DNA from: Alopecurus myosuroides
Lineage: Eukaryota > Streptophyta > Magnoliopsida > Poales > Poaceae
Length of the DNA: 64,000 nucleotides
Direction of reading: 5' to 3'
NCBI GenBank assembly: GCA_028641055.1
Contig: CM054061.1
Span: forward strand, 61,727,904-61,791,903
Shown here: piece by piece, positions 44,601 through 55,900 of the stretch
Numbering within the stretch: the stretch's first letter is position 1
Layout of the letters: each line of letters starts with the position of its first letter
Program-made: the position numbers and the translations under genes
Notes under the pieces: model-generated
Databases searched by the model: none
What the model was told of the DNA's origin: nothing
The model's input: the letters and a program-made list of their open reading frames with translations, nothing else

Positions 44601-45711
44601 ACCCATTCCCCATTAGGACGGAGGAATCCCGTGCGACCTGATAAGAAGTGAACATAGAGATGTCAGCACACACATGAACATTAGCACCCGTATCAATCCA
44701 CCAACATGGAGATTGAAGCCCATTCCCCATTAGGACGGAGGAATCCCGTGCGACCTGATAAGAAGTGAACATAGAGATGTCAGCACACACATGAACATTA
44801 GCACCCGTATCAATCCACCAACATGGAGATTGAAGAACTGAAAGTACCATCGGTATATTACCGTACCCATCAGTGTTGCTAGCGGTCACCACGTTGACAT
44901 TCTTGGAGCCTTTCTTCCCTTTCTTGTCTGCACGGTCTGGGCAGTCCACAGAAAAGTGGCCGAGCGCTCCACACGTAAAGCACTCGAGCCCAGCTTTGTT
45001 CAGCACCTTTTTCTTCTTCTTATTCTTAAAGGCAGTAGTGTTCACAGGGCCATTGAACTGGGGCTTATAGTTCCCTTTGTTCTTGCTGTTATTCTTGACG
45101 TGATGATTTTTCTGCACCATATTGGCACTAGACTGCAAATCACCACCTCTCTCAGTTGTGTCCTTTGCCCGAGCTTTCTCCTCAACATCAAGAGACGCTA
45201 TCAGATTTTCAACTGATATCTCTTGTCTCTTATGTTTGAGAGATGTGGCGAAACTCCTCCATGAAGAAGGCAGTTTTGCAATAATGCATCCAGCCACAAA
45301 CTTATCAGGAATCACACACTTGAGCAGATCAAGCTCCTTCGCAATGCACTGTATCTCATGAGCCTGTTCGACTACAGAACGGTTATTCACCATCTTGTAG
45401 TCGTTAAAGCTCTCCATGATATACAGCTCACTGCCAGCATCGGACGCACCGAATTTAGTGTTCAGTGCATCCCAGAGCTCCTTAGCGTCTTCGATGTGCA
45501 TATACACATCGCACAGACGTCCCTCCAGGACACTCAGAATACAGCCTCTGAAATTGTTATTGGCTTCCTTGAACTTATTCTGAACCTCGTCAGAAGCTCC
45601 TTCAGGAAGGCCACTCATAACAATGTCCCACACTTTCATGGACTGGAGCCACAGTTGGCTTCTCAGTTGCCATCTCTTAAAGGTGGTACCATTGAACCTA
45701 TCCGGTTTCAT
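41677..45711 (-). pseudogene. Copia gag-pol, unit 1 (nonsense and RNase H change)
   Basis: Same 1345-codon layout as unit 2 but broken. The codon at 42543-42541 is TAA where the other units have GAA, in the stretch after RT before RNase H. In addition, the RNase H motif STMEAEL reads STMKAEL (42027-42025), which removes the expected catalytic Glu. It also differs from the other units at several positions in pol (for example SPVARLTTIHVLL against SPVAKLTTIRVLL). Gag, zinc knuckle, doubled protease motif, integrase and the RT YVDD motif remain open upstream of the stop. Confidence 0.9.
44602..44835 (-). repeat. 117-bp in-frame duplication of the protease active site
   Basis: Two direct copies, 44602-44718 and 44719-44835. 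Each encodes 39 residues including CWWIDTGANVHVC and SSVLMGNG. The same duplication is present in the other units (about 50229-50462, 55856-56089 and 61486-61719). Confidence 0.95.
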
Positions 45712-45755
45712 CGAATCACTTAAGTGGGAAATTGCCTACAATTAGGTTTTTGGAT
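45712..45755 (-). other. 44-nt leader between LTR and gag, no usual PBS
   Basis: Between the LTR end and ATG of gag are only 44 nt, beginning ATCCAAAAACCTAATTG on the minus strand. The TGGTATCAGAGC site expected for initiator tRNA-Met priming is absent. The same leader occurs in all four units. CCAAAAACCTAATT also occurs in the opposite orientation within each LTR (about 40464-40477). Confidence 0.7.
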
Positions 45756-46760
45756 TGTTGAATAATTAGGAAAAATTTCCACGATTAATTCCAGAATATA
45801 AATCATGATGACAGCAGCTATTAACATGTGAAGCTCGAACATACTAGATGCAACAGACAACATGAATAATAGCAGCACGATCTCTCTAAACATGTAAACA
45901 GTAGACATGTTAAACAGACAGATCAGGACGCAGATTCCGTACCGTTCGTTTGTGGTAACGTTGTTGATGACAACGTTGGCGATGACGGGTCGGAGTAGAC
46001 GACGCTTGAGACGGCGGTACGCAGCACCGCCTGACTTGCTAGGCAGACGAGCCGTCGTGGAAGCAGCGAGCAGTCGCGCGAAGCGCTTCCCAAAAACCTA
46101 ATTCGCCCTCTCCCGTACAGGATCACAAGGACGACTGGTTCCGGAGACCTGCTCTCCCGTTCGCCGGTGGACGCCGGCGCTCGGGATGGAGTAGACTACG
46201 TTGGCGGTGCAAGGAACGAGGTGTGGCAAAACCTAGATTGGTTTTGTGTGTGTACAGCGCCCACGGTGCGCGTATTTTATAGTGCGGTTCGGAAAACCCT
46301 AACGTGTGCGACGTGGGAGGCCCACGCTGCACGTCCGAGTCGGTTGCAGCACGCGATACGGGAGCGACCCGAACCGCCTCAGCTGTGACGCGTCCGTCAC
46401 GACTACGAAATCGGTTTTCCAAAACAGCAAAATAAACATAAGTATTGTCTCGGCTCGAGGCTCGATTCACGAAACGCGATCGCGACGTGTCGTGTCGTGT
46501 CGAGACGAGACGAGCGAGCGGAGGAGGAGGAGGAGGAGTGCGCGAGAGGCTCTCTTGTTCTCACTCACATACAATCCCTACAACACTCCACCTTATAAGG
46601 TGGTGTGCAACTCCTCAAACTTCCAATGTGGGACTAAACTTCCCACTCCCACCACTCACTTGTACACATGGGCCATTTTGAGATTTCAGAATTTGCTATT
46701 GGGCTACCCACATATGGGCCCAATATTTCAGCTCACTCATTTGGGCCAAATATTCTAACA
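45756..46760 (-). repeat. Copia LTR2 (shared, internal)
   Basis: 1005 bp, same ends as LTR1. It has 'ggaaaaattt' at its left end, shared with LTR4, and one private change, ggcggtgcaagg near 46204. Confidence 0.93.
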
Positions 46761-47303
46761 ATCCCCCACCAGATCTCAAATGCCCATTTGAAGATTTGCC
46801 AATCCTCGCTACTTGTTTATATACCAGTGTTTCAGCAGAGACTGTTAAGTTGAACTTCCGCCTAGATCCTTAAGCTACATCTATCAGCAACTTGAACAAT
46901 GGATTATTCCTTGAATTGCAAGTTTTGTGCCAATAGACTTTACTCAAAGTCATAACTAGTACTTGGCTGCCAGTAGCCTACCCCGCGGGTGGAGCATATG
47001 CGTCATACTCCGTGGTCTCTTCATGAGTTTACTAGAGATCACCCAAATCTCATAGACTGCGACGTTTACAGTCGGACTCACATAGGTGTGTTCTTTCAAG
47101 AATGCTCTGTAGGACAGCATCTTTGCTATGAATAGCCAACATAAACACATTAAGGCATGTTGCCAACCTGCCTTACAGCACTTTGAGAGTTATGCATCAT
47201 CACTCAGAGAGGGTTTACCAAATACTCTCCTCAGTCAAACCACTAGCTTGTTCTTCCCAGGTCCTAATTCATGGGATCTCCGATCACATAGGTTGGGTTA
47301 CCA

Positions 47304-50300
47304 CTATGGTGTAACGCTCACGGGTCTCATACCTATCTCCCTTGATGCACTATCTATCACATTACGTGATAGTCCCTTCGTAAAGGGATCTGCCAGGTTT
47401 TTGTCTGTTTGAATATACGTAACAGTAATTACTCCGGAGTTTCTCAATTTCCTGACAGACTTCAAACGTCTTTTGACGTGTCTTGATGACTTCGCATTAT
47501 CCTTAGAACTTGTCACCTTGGCAATCACCGTTTGATTGTCACAGTTCATGAGGATAGCCGGTAATGGTTTCTCAACCACCGGCAAGTCCATCAAGAGTTC
47601 ACGCAGCCATTCTGCCTCAACAGTAGCTGTATCTAAAGCAGTAAGTTCTGCTTCCATGGTTGACCTCGTCAATATGGTCTGTTTACAAGACCTCCATGAC
47701 ACTGCGCCACCTCCAAGAAGAAATGCATATCCACTTGTGGCGTAGAGCTCATCTACATCTGAGATCCAGTTGGAGTCACTATATCCCTCAAGCACAGCAG
47801 GGTGCCCTGAATAATGAATCCCATAGCTCATAGTACCATTCAGATAGCGCATGACCCTTTCAAGTGCATGCCAATGATCATTACCCGGGTTTGACATGAA
47901 CCTGCTCAATTTGCTCACAGCAAAAGAGATGTCAGGCCTCGTCGCGCTCGCAAGGTACATGAGTGAACCGATTATTTGAGAGTATCTCAATTGATCTTTC
48001 GTAATCCTCTTGTTCTTTCGAAGCGTCATGCTAGGATCATAAGGTGTTGGAGAAGGCTTGCTATCAATAAAGCCGAAACGGCTCAAGATCTTCTCAACAT
48101 AGTGTGATTGCGTCAGCGTAATCCCACTCTCATCCTTAATAAGCTTGATGTTCAGAATTACATCAGCTTCTCCCAGATCTTTCATATCAAAACACTTTGA
48201 TAGAAAAGACTTGACCTCATTGATCACAATTATGCTTGTACCGAAAATCAGTATGTCGTCAACATACAAGCATAATATAACACTATCGCCCCCACCATGG
48301 CGATAGTATACACACCTGTCAGCCTCATTAATGACAAAGCCCGCAGAAGTTAAAGTTCTGTCAAACTTCTCATGCCATTGCTTAGGTGCTTGTTTCAGTC
48401 CATACAAAGATTTTAACAATTTGCACACCTTTCTCTCTTCACCTTTTACCACAAACCCATCAGGCTGATCCATATAAATTTCCTCTTCCAACTCTCCGTT
48501 AAGGAAAGCTGTCTTTACGTCCATTTGATGAACGATAAGACCATAGGAGGCAGCCAGGGAAAGTAGTACACGAATGGTGGTCAGTTTAGCAACAGGTGAA
48601 TAGGTGTCAAAGTAATCTTCGCCTTCTCGCTGAGTGTAGCCCTTGGCTACAAGCCGTGCCTTGTACTTCTCAATAGTACCATCAGGCCTTAGCTTCTTCT
48701 TGAACACCCACTTACAGCCCACTGGCTTACAACCATAAGGTCGTTCAGATAACTCCCACGTCCCATTAGAAAGAATGGAGTCCATCTCTTTATGGACAGC
48801 TTCTTTCCAGTCATCTGCATCTGGAGATGCAAATGCCTCTGCAATAGACGTAGGTGTATTGTCCACAAGGTACACAATGAAATCATCACCAAAGGATTTT
48901 TCAATCCTCTGTGTCTTACTCCGTTTAGGAGCTTCATTGTCATCCTTCTCAAGGACGTTCTCATCATGTGGTTGTTCAGTATGATCACTAGATGTACTAG
49001 ATTCCGGAATTAATTCAGAAGAAAATTCAGCAAAGCTATGCATATCTTTCATAGGAAACATATTCTCAAAAAATGTTGCATCACGAGATTCCATAATAGT
49101 ATCAACATGCATATCAGGTACCTCGGATTTAACCACTAGAAATCTATAACCAATGCTACGCTGAGCATAACCTAGAAAGATACAATCCACTGTTTTCGGT
49201 CCGAGTTTGCGTTTCTTTGAAATTGGAACGTTGACCTTTGCCAAGCATCCCCAAGTACGCAAATAAGAAAGTGATGGTTTTCTCCCAACCCACTCCTCAT
49301 AAGGGGTTTTCTCTTTATTCTTGTTAGGAACTTTATTCAGGACATGACACGAAGTCAACAGAGCCTCCCCCCACCATGCCTTAGATAAACCAACAGTGTC
49401 CAACATGGCGTTCACCAAGTCGGTCAGCGTGCGGTTTTTCCTCTCAGCAATTCCGTTTGATTGTGGTGAGTAGGGAGGCGTCCTCTCGTGAATAATACCG
49501 TGTTCCTCACAGAATTCATCAAATACTTTAGAGAAATACTCTCCACCACGATCCGACCTAAAACGCTTGATCTTTCTCTCTAATTGATTTTCAACTTCAG
49601 CCTTATAGATTTTAAAGTAGTCTAAAGCCTCATCTTTAGTTTGCAACAAATAAACATAGCAGAATCTAGTAGCATCATCAATGAGTGTCATGAAATATCT
49701 CTTTCCACCTTTTGTCAACACACCATTCATCTCGCATAGATCAGAATGTATGAGTTCTAGAGGTGCCAAGTGTCTCTCCTCAGCTGCCGTGTGAGGCTTC
49801 CGAGGTTGCTTAGATTGCACACAACTATGGCACTTAGAACCTTTGGCAATGGTGAAATTCGGAATTAAACTTAAACTGGATAGCCGCGACAGTAAACCAA
49901 AATTAACATGACATAAACGAGAGTGCCAAACACTAGCATCTGAATCAACATTGCCACAAATATGGTTTACTGACTTATTGCAAAATTCGGAAAGAGAAAA
50001 GCGGAACAAGCCTCCGCACTCATAGCCTTTACCAATAAATTGTCCAAATCTCGACACAACTATTTTATTGGACTCAAACACTACTTTAAACCCATCTCTG
50101 CAAAGAAGGGAGCCGCTGACGAGATTCTTATTCATAGTAGGGACATGCTGCACGTTCATCAGCTGCACGATCTTCCCCGAAGTAAACTTCAGATCTACCG
50201 TGCCAACACCACGAACAGAAGCATGTGACCCATTCCCCATTAGGACGGAGGAATCCCGTGCGACCTGATAAGAAGTGAACATAGAGATGTCAGCACACAC

Positions 50301-51338
50301 ATGAACATTAGCACCCGTATCAATCCACCAACATGGAGATTGAAGCCCATTCCCCATTAGGACGGAGGAATCCCGTGCGACCTGATAAGAAGTGAACATA
50401 GAGATGTCAGCACACACATGAACATTAGCACCCGTATCAATCCACCAACATGGAGATTGAAGAACTGAAAGTACCATCGGTATATTACCGTACCCATCAG
50501 TGTTGCTAGCGGTCACCACGTTGACATTCTTGGAGCCTTTCTTCCCTTTCTTGTCTGCACGGTCTGGGCAGTCCACAGAAAAGTGGCCGAGCGCTCCACA
50601 CGTAAAGCACTCGAGCCCAGCTTTGTTCAGCACCTTCTTCTTCTTCTTATTCTTAAAGGCAGTAGTGTTCACAGGGCCATTGAACTGGGGCTTATAGTTC
50701 CCTTTGTTCTTGCTGTTATTCTTGACGTGATGATTTTTCTGCACCATATTGGCACTAGACTGCAAATCACCACCTCTCTCAGTTGTGTCCTTTGCCCGAG
50801 CTTTCTCCTCAACATCAAGAGACGCTATCAGATTTTCAACTGATATCTCTTGTCTCTTATGTTTGAGAGATGTGGCGAAACTCCTCCATGAAGAAGGCAG
50901 TTTTGCAATAATGCATCCAGCCACAAACTTATCAGGAATCACACACTTGAGCAGATCAAGCTCCTTCGCAATGCACTGTATCTCATGAGCCTGTTCGACT
51001 ACAGAACGGTTATTCACCATCTTGTAGTCGTTAAAGCTCTCCATGATATACAGCTCACTGCCAGCATCGGACGCACCGAATTTAGTGTTCAGTGCATCCC
51101 AGAGCTCCTTAGCGTCTTCGATGTGCATATACACATCGCACAGACGTCCCTCCAGGACACTCAGAATACAGCCTCTGAAATTGTTATTGGCTTCCTTGAA
51201 CTTATTCTGAACCTCGTCAGAAGCTCCTTCAGGAAGGCCACTCATAACAATGTCCCACACTTTCATGGACTGGAGCCACAGTTGGCTTCTCAGTTGCCAT
51301 CTCTTAAAGGTGGTACCATTGAACCTATCCGGTTTCAT
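47304..51338 (-). CDS. Copia gag-pol polyprotein, unit 2 (1344 aa)
   Basis: One open frame. Residues 1-200 form a UBN2-type gag (MKPDRFNGTTFKRW start). A CCHC knuckle (CFTCGALGHFSVDC) lies at about 243-256. The aspartic protease DTGA motif occurs twice, at about 293-370. The integrase has an HHCC-like zinc site (WHSRLCHVNF, CHSC) and a DDE core (IHSDLCEMNG, FRSDRGGEY, SPQSNGIAERKNR). RT has ARLVAKGYTQ, HQMDVKTAFLNG and YVDDILIF. RNase H has SDSNW, STMEAEL, CDNQ and DKNLADPFTKGL. Order PR-INT-RT-RNH is diagnostic of Copia. It makes virus-like particles and copies the element in the cytoplasm. Private change: DTVGLSKAWW. It starts 44 nt inside the LTR. Confidence 0.93.
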   Translation of the reverse strand: MKPDRFNGTTFKRWQLRSQLWLQSMKVWDIVMSGLPEGASDEVQNKFKEANNNFRGCILSVLEGRLCDVYMHIEDAKELWDALNTKFGASDAGSELYIMESFNDYKMVNNRSVVEQAHEIQCIAKELDLLKCVIPDKFVAGCIIAKLPSSWRSFATSLKHKRQEISVENLIASLDVEEKARAKDTTERGGDLQSSANMVQKNHHVKNNSKNKGNYKPQFNGPVNTTAFKNKKKKKVLNKAGLECFTCGALGHFSVDCPDRADKKGKKGSKNVNVVTASNTDGYGNIPMVLSVLQSPCWWIDTGANVHVCADISMFTSYQVARDSSVLMGNGLQSPCWWIDTGANVHVCADISMFTSYQVARDSSVLMGNGSHASVRGVGTVDLKFTSGKIVQLMNVQHVPTMNKNLVSGSLLCRDGFKVVFESNKIVVSRFGQFIGKGYECGGLFRFSLSEFCNKSVNHICGNVDSDASVWHSRLCHVNFGLLSRLSSLSLIPNFTIAKGSKCHSCVQSKQPRKPHTAAEERHLAPLELIHSDLCEMNGVLTKGGKRYFMTLIDDATRFCYVYLLQTKDEALDYFKIYKAEVENQLERKIKRFRSDRGGEYFSKVFDEFCEEHGIIHERTPPYSPQSNGIAERKNRTLTDLVNAMLDTVGLSKAWWGEALLTSCHVLNKVPNKNKEKTPYEEWVGRKPSLSYLRTWGCLAKVNVPISKKRKLGPKTVDCIFLGYAQRSIGYRFLVVKSEVPDMHVDTIMESRDATFFENMFPMKDMHSFAEFSSELIPESSTSSDHTEQPHDENVLEKDDNEAPKRSKTQRIEKSFGDDFIVYLVDNTPTSIAEAFASPDADDWKEAVHKEMDSILSNGTWELSERPYGCKPVGCKWVFKKKLRPDGTIEKYKARLVAKGYTQREGEDYFDTYSPVAKLTTIRVLLSLAASYGLIVHQMDVKTAFLNGELEEEIYMDQPDGFVVKGEERKVCKLLKSLYGLKQAPKQWHEKFDRTLTSAGFVINEADRCVYYRHGGGDSVILCLYVDDILIFGTSIIVINEVKSFLSKCFDMKDLGEADVILNIKLIKDESGITLTQSHYVEKILSRFGFIDSKPSPTPYDPSMTLRKNKRITKDQLRYSQIIGSLMYLASATRPDISFAVSKLSRFMSNPGNDHWHALERVMRYLNGTMSYGIHYSGHPAVLEGYSDSNWISDVDELYATSGYAFLLGGGAVSWRSCKQTILTRSTMEAELTALDTATVEAEWLRELLMDLPVVEKPLPAILMNCDNQTVIAKVTSSKDNAKSSRHVKRRLKSVRKLRNSGVITVTYIQTDKNLADPFTKGLSRNVIDSASREIGMRPVSVTP

Positions 51339-51382
51339 CGAATCACTTAAGTGGGAAATTGCCTACAATTAGGTTTTTGGAT

Positions 51383-52387
51383 TGTTGAATAATTAGGCAA
51401 AATTTCCACGATTAATTCCAGAATATAAATCATGATGACAGCAGCTATTAACATGTGAAGCTCGAACATACTAGATGCAACAGACAACATGAATAATAGC
51501 AGCACGATCTCTCTAAACATGTAAACAGTAGACATGTTAAACAGACAGATCAGGACGCAGATTCCGTACCGTTCGTTTGTGGTAACGTTGTTGATGACAA
51601 CGTTGGCGATGACGGGTCGGAGTAGACGACGCTTGAGACGGCGGTACGCAGCACCGCCTGACTTGCTAGGCAGACGAGCCGTCGTGGAAGCAGCGAGCAG
51701 TCGCGCGAAGCGCTTCCCAAAAACCTAATTCGCCCTCTCCCGTACAGGATCACAAGGACGACTGGTTCCGGAGACCTGCTCTCCCGTTCGCCGGTGGACG
51801 CCGGCGCTCGGGATGGAGTAGACTACGTTGGCGGCGCAAGGAACGAGGTGTGGCAAAACCTAGATTGGTTTTGTGTGTGTACAGCGCCCACGGTGCGCGT
51901 ATTTTATAGTGCGGTTCGGAAAACCCTAACGTGTGCGACGTGGGAGGCCCACGCTGCACGTCCGAGTCGGTTGCAGCACGCGATACGGGAGCGACCCGAA
52001 CCGCCTCAGCTGTGACGCGTCCGTCACGACTACGAAATCGGTTTTCCAAAACAGCAAAATAAACATAAGTATTGTCTCGGCTCGAGGCTCGATTCACGAA
52101 ACGCGATCGCGACGTGTCGTGTCGTGTCGAGACGAGACGAGCGAGCGGAGGAGGAGGAGGAGGAGTGCGCGAGAGGCTCTCTTGTTCTCACTCACATACA
52201 ATCCCTACAACACTCCACCTTATAAGGTGGTGTGCAACTCCTCAAACTTCCAATGTGGGACTAAACTTCCCACTCCCACCACTCACTTGTACACATGGGC
52301 CATTTTGAGATTTCAGAATTTGCTATTGGGCTACCCACATATGGGCCCAATATTTCAGCTCACTCATTTGGGCCAAATATTCTAACA
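51383..52387 (-). repeat. Copia LTR3 (shared, internal)
   Basis: 1005 bp. Left end reads ggcaaaattt, intermediate between outer and other inner LTRs. Confidence 0.93.
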
Positions 52388-52930
52388 ATCCCCCACCAGA
52401 TCTCAAATGCCCATTTGAAGATTTGCCAATCCTCGCTACTTGTTTATATACCAGTGTTTCAGCAGAGACTGTTAAGTTGAACTTCCGCCTAGATCCTTAA
52501 GCTACATCTATCAGCAACTTGAACAATGGATTATTCCTTGAATTGCAAGTTTTGTGCCAATAGACTTTACTCAAAGTCATAACTAGTACTTGGCTGCCAG
52601 TAGCCTACCCCGCGGGTGGAGCATATGCGTCATACTCCGTGGTCTCTTCATGAGTTTACTAGAGATCACCCAAATCTCATAGACTGCGACGTTTACAGTC
52701 GGACTCACATAGGTGTGTTCTTTCAAGAATGCTCTGTAGGACAGCATCTTTGCTATGAATAGCCAACATAAACACATTAAGGCATGTTGCCAACCTGCCT
52801 TACAGCACTTTGAGAGTTATGCATCATCACTCAGAGAGGGTTTACCAAATACTCTCCTCAGTCAAACCACTAGCTTGTTCTTCCCAGGTCCTAATTCACG
52901 GGATCTCCGATCACATAGGTTGGGTTACCA

Positions 52931-55900
52931 CTATGGTGTAACGCTCACGGGTCTCATACCTATCTCCCTTGATGCACTATCTATCACATTACGTGATAGT
53001 CCCTTCGTAAAGGGATCTGCCAGGTTTTTGTCTGTTTGAATATACGTAACAGTAATTACTCCGGAGTTTCTCAATTTCCTGACAGACTTCAAACGTCTTT
53101 TGACGTGTCTTGATGACTTCGCATTATCCTTAGAACTTGTCACCTTGGCAATCACCGTTTGATTGTCACAGTTCATGAGGATAGCCGGTAATGGTTTCTC
53201 AACCACCGGCAAGTCCATCAAGAGTTCACGCAGCCATTCTGCCTCAACAGTAGCTGTATCTAAAGCAGTAAGTTCTGCTTCCATGGTTGACCTCGTCAAT
53301 ATGGTCTGTTTACAAGACCTCCATGACACTGCGCCACCTCCAAGAAGAAATGCATATCCACTTGTGGCGTAGAGCTCATCTACATCTGAGATCCAGTTGG
53401 AGTCACTATATCCCTCAAGCACAGCAGGGTGCCCTGAATAATGAATCCCATAGCTCATAGTACCATTCAGATAGCGCATGACCCTTTCAAGTGCATGCCA
53501 ATGATCATTACCCGGGTTTGACATGAACCTGCTCAATTTGCTCACAGCAAAAGAGATGTCAGGCCTCGTCGCGCTCGCAAGGTACATGAGTGAACCGATT
53601 ATTTGAGAGTATCTCAATTGATCTTTCGTAATCCTCTTGTTCTTTCGAAGCGTCATGCTAGGATCATAAGGTGTTGGAGAAGGCTTGCTATCAATAAAGC
53701 CGAAACGGCTCAAGATCTTCTCAACATAGTGTGATTGCGTCAGCGTAATCCCACTCTCATCCTTAATAAGCTTGATGTTCAGAATTACATCAGCTTCTCC
53801 CAGATCTTTCATATCAAAACACTTTGATAGAAAAGACTTGACCTCATTGATCACAATTATGCTTGTACCGAAAATCAGTATGTCGTCAACATACAAGCAT
53901 AATATAACACTATCGCCCCCACCATGGCGATAGTATACACACCTGTCAGCCTCATTAATGACAAAGCCCGCAGAAGTTAAAGTTCTGTCAAACTTCTCAT
54001 GCCATTGCTTAGGTGCTTGTTTCAGTCCATACAAAGATTTTAACAATTTGCACACCTTTCTCTCTTCACCTTTTACCACAAACCCATCAGGCTGATCCAT
54101 ATAAATTTCCTCTTCCAACTCTCCGTTAAGGAAAGCTGTCTTTACGTCCATTTGATGAACGATAAGACCATAGGAGGCAGCCAGGGAAAGTAGTACACGA
54201 ATGGTGGTCAGTTTAGCAACAGGTGAATAGGTGTCAAAGTAATCTTCGCCTTCTCGCTGAGTGTAGCCCTTGGCTACAAGCCGTGCCTTGTACTTCTCAA
54301 TAGTACCATCAGGCCTTAGCTTCTTCTTGAACACCCACTTACAGCCCACTGGCTTACAACCATAAGGTCGTTCAGATAACTCCCACGTCCCATTAGAAAG
54401 AATGGAGTCCATCTCTTTATGGACAACTTCTTTCCAGTCATCTGCATCTGGAGATGCAAATGCCTCTGCAATAGACGTAGGTGTATTGTCCACAAGGTAC
54501 ACAATGAAATCATCACCAAAGGATTTTTCAATCCTCTGTGTCTTACTCCGTTTAGGAGCTTCATTGTCATCCTTCTCAAGGACGTTCTCATCATGTGGTT
54601 GTTCAGTATGATCACTAGATGTACTAGATTCCGGAATTAATTCAGAAGAAAATTCAGCAAAGCTATGCATATCTTTCATAGGAAACATATTCTCAAAAAA
54701 TGTTGCATCACGAGATTCCATAATAGTATCAACATGCATATCAGGTACCTCGGATTTAACCACTAGAAATCTATAACCAATGCTACGCTGAGCATAACCT
54801 AGAAAGATACAATCCACTGTTTTCGGTCCGAGTTTGCGTTTCTTTGAAATTGGAACGTTGACCTTTGCCAAGCATCCCCAAGTACGCAAATAAGAAAGTG
54901 ATGGTTTTCTCCCAACCCACTCCTCATAAGGGGTTTTCTCTTTATTCTTGTTAGGAACTTTATTCAGGACATGACACGAAGTCAACAGAGCCTCCCCCCA
55001 CCATGCCTTAGATAAACCAGCAGTGTCCAACATGGCGTTCACCAAGTCGGTCAGCGTGCGGTTTTTCCTCTCAGCAATTCCGTTTGATTGTGGTGAGTAG
55101 GGAGGCGTCCTCTCGTGAATAATACCGTGTTCCTCACAGAATTCATCAAATACTTTAGAGAAATACTCTCCACCACGATCCGACCTAAAACGCTTGATCT
55201 TTCTCTCTAATTGATTTTCAACTTCAGCCTTATAGATTTTAAAGTAGTCTAAAGCCTCATCTTTAGTTTGCAACAAATAAACATAGCAGAATCTAGTAGC
55301 ATCATCAATGAGTGTCATGAAATATCTCTTTCCACCTTTTGTCAACACACCATTCATCTCGCATAGATCAGAATGTATGAGTTCTAGAGGTGCCAAGTGT
55401 CTCTCCTCAGCTGCCGTGTGAGGCTTCCGAGGTTGCTTAGATTGCACACAACTATGGCACTTAGAACCTTTGGCAATGGTGAAATTCGGAATTAAACTTA
55501 AACTGGATAGCCGCGACAGTAAACCAAAATTAACATGACATAAACGAGAGTGCCAAACACTAGCATCTGAATCAACATTGCCACAAATATGGTTTACTGA
55601 CTTATTGCAAAATTCGGAAAGAGAAAAGCGGAACAAGCCTCCGCACTCATAGCCTTTACCAATAAATTGTCCAAATCTCGACACAACTACTTTATTGGAC
55701 TCAAACACTACTTTAAACCCATCTCTGCAAAGAAGGGAGCCGCTGACGAGATTCTTATTCATAGTAGGGACATGCTGCACGTTCATCAGCTGCACGATCT
55801 TCCCCGAAGTAAACTTCAGATCTACCGTGCCAACACCACGAACAGAAGCATGTGACCCATTCCCCATTAGGACGGAGGAATCCCGTGCGACCTGATAAGA

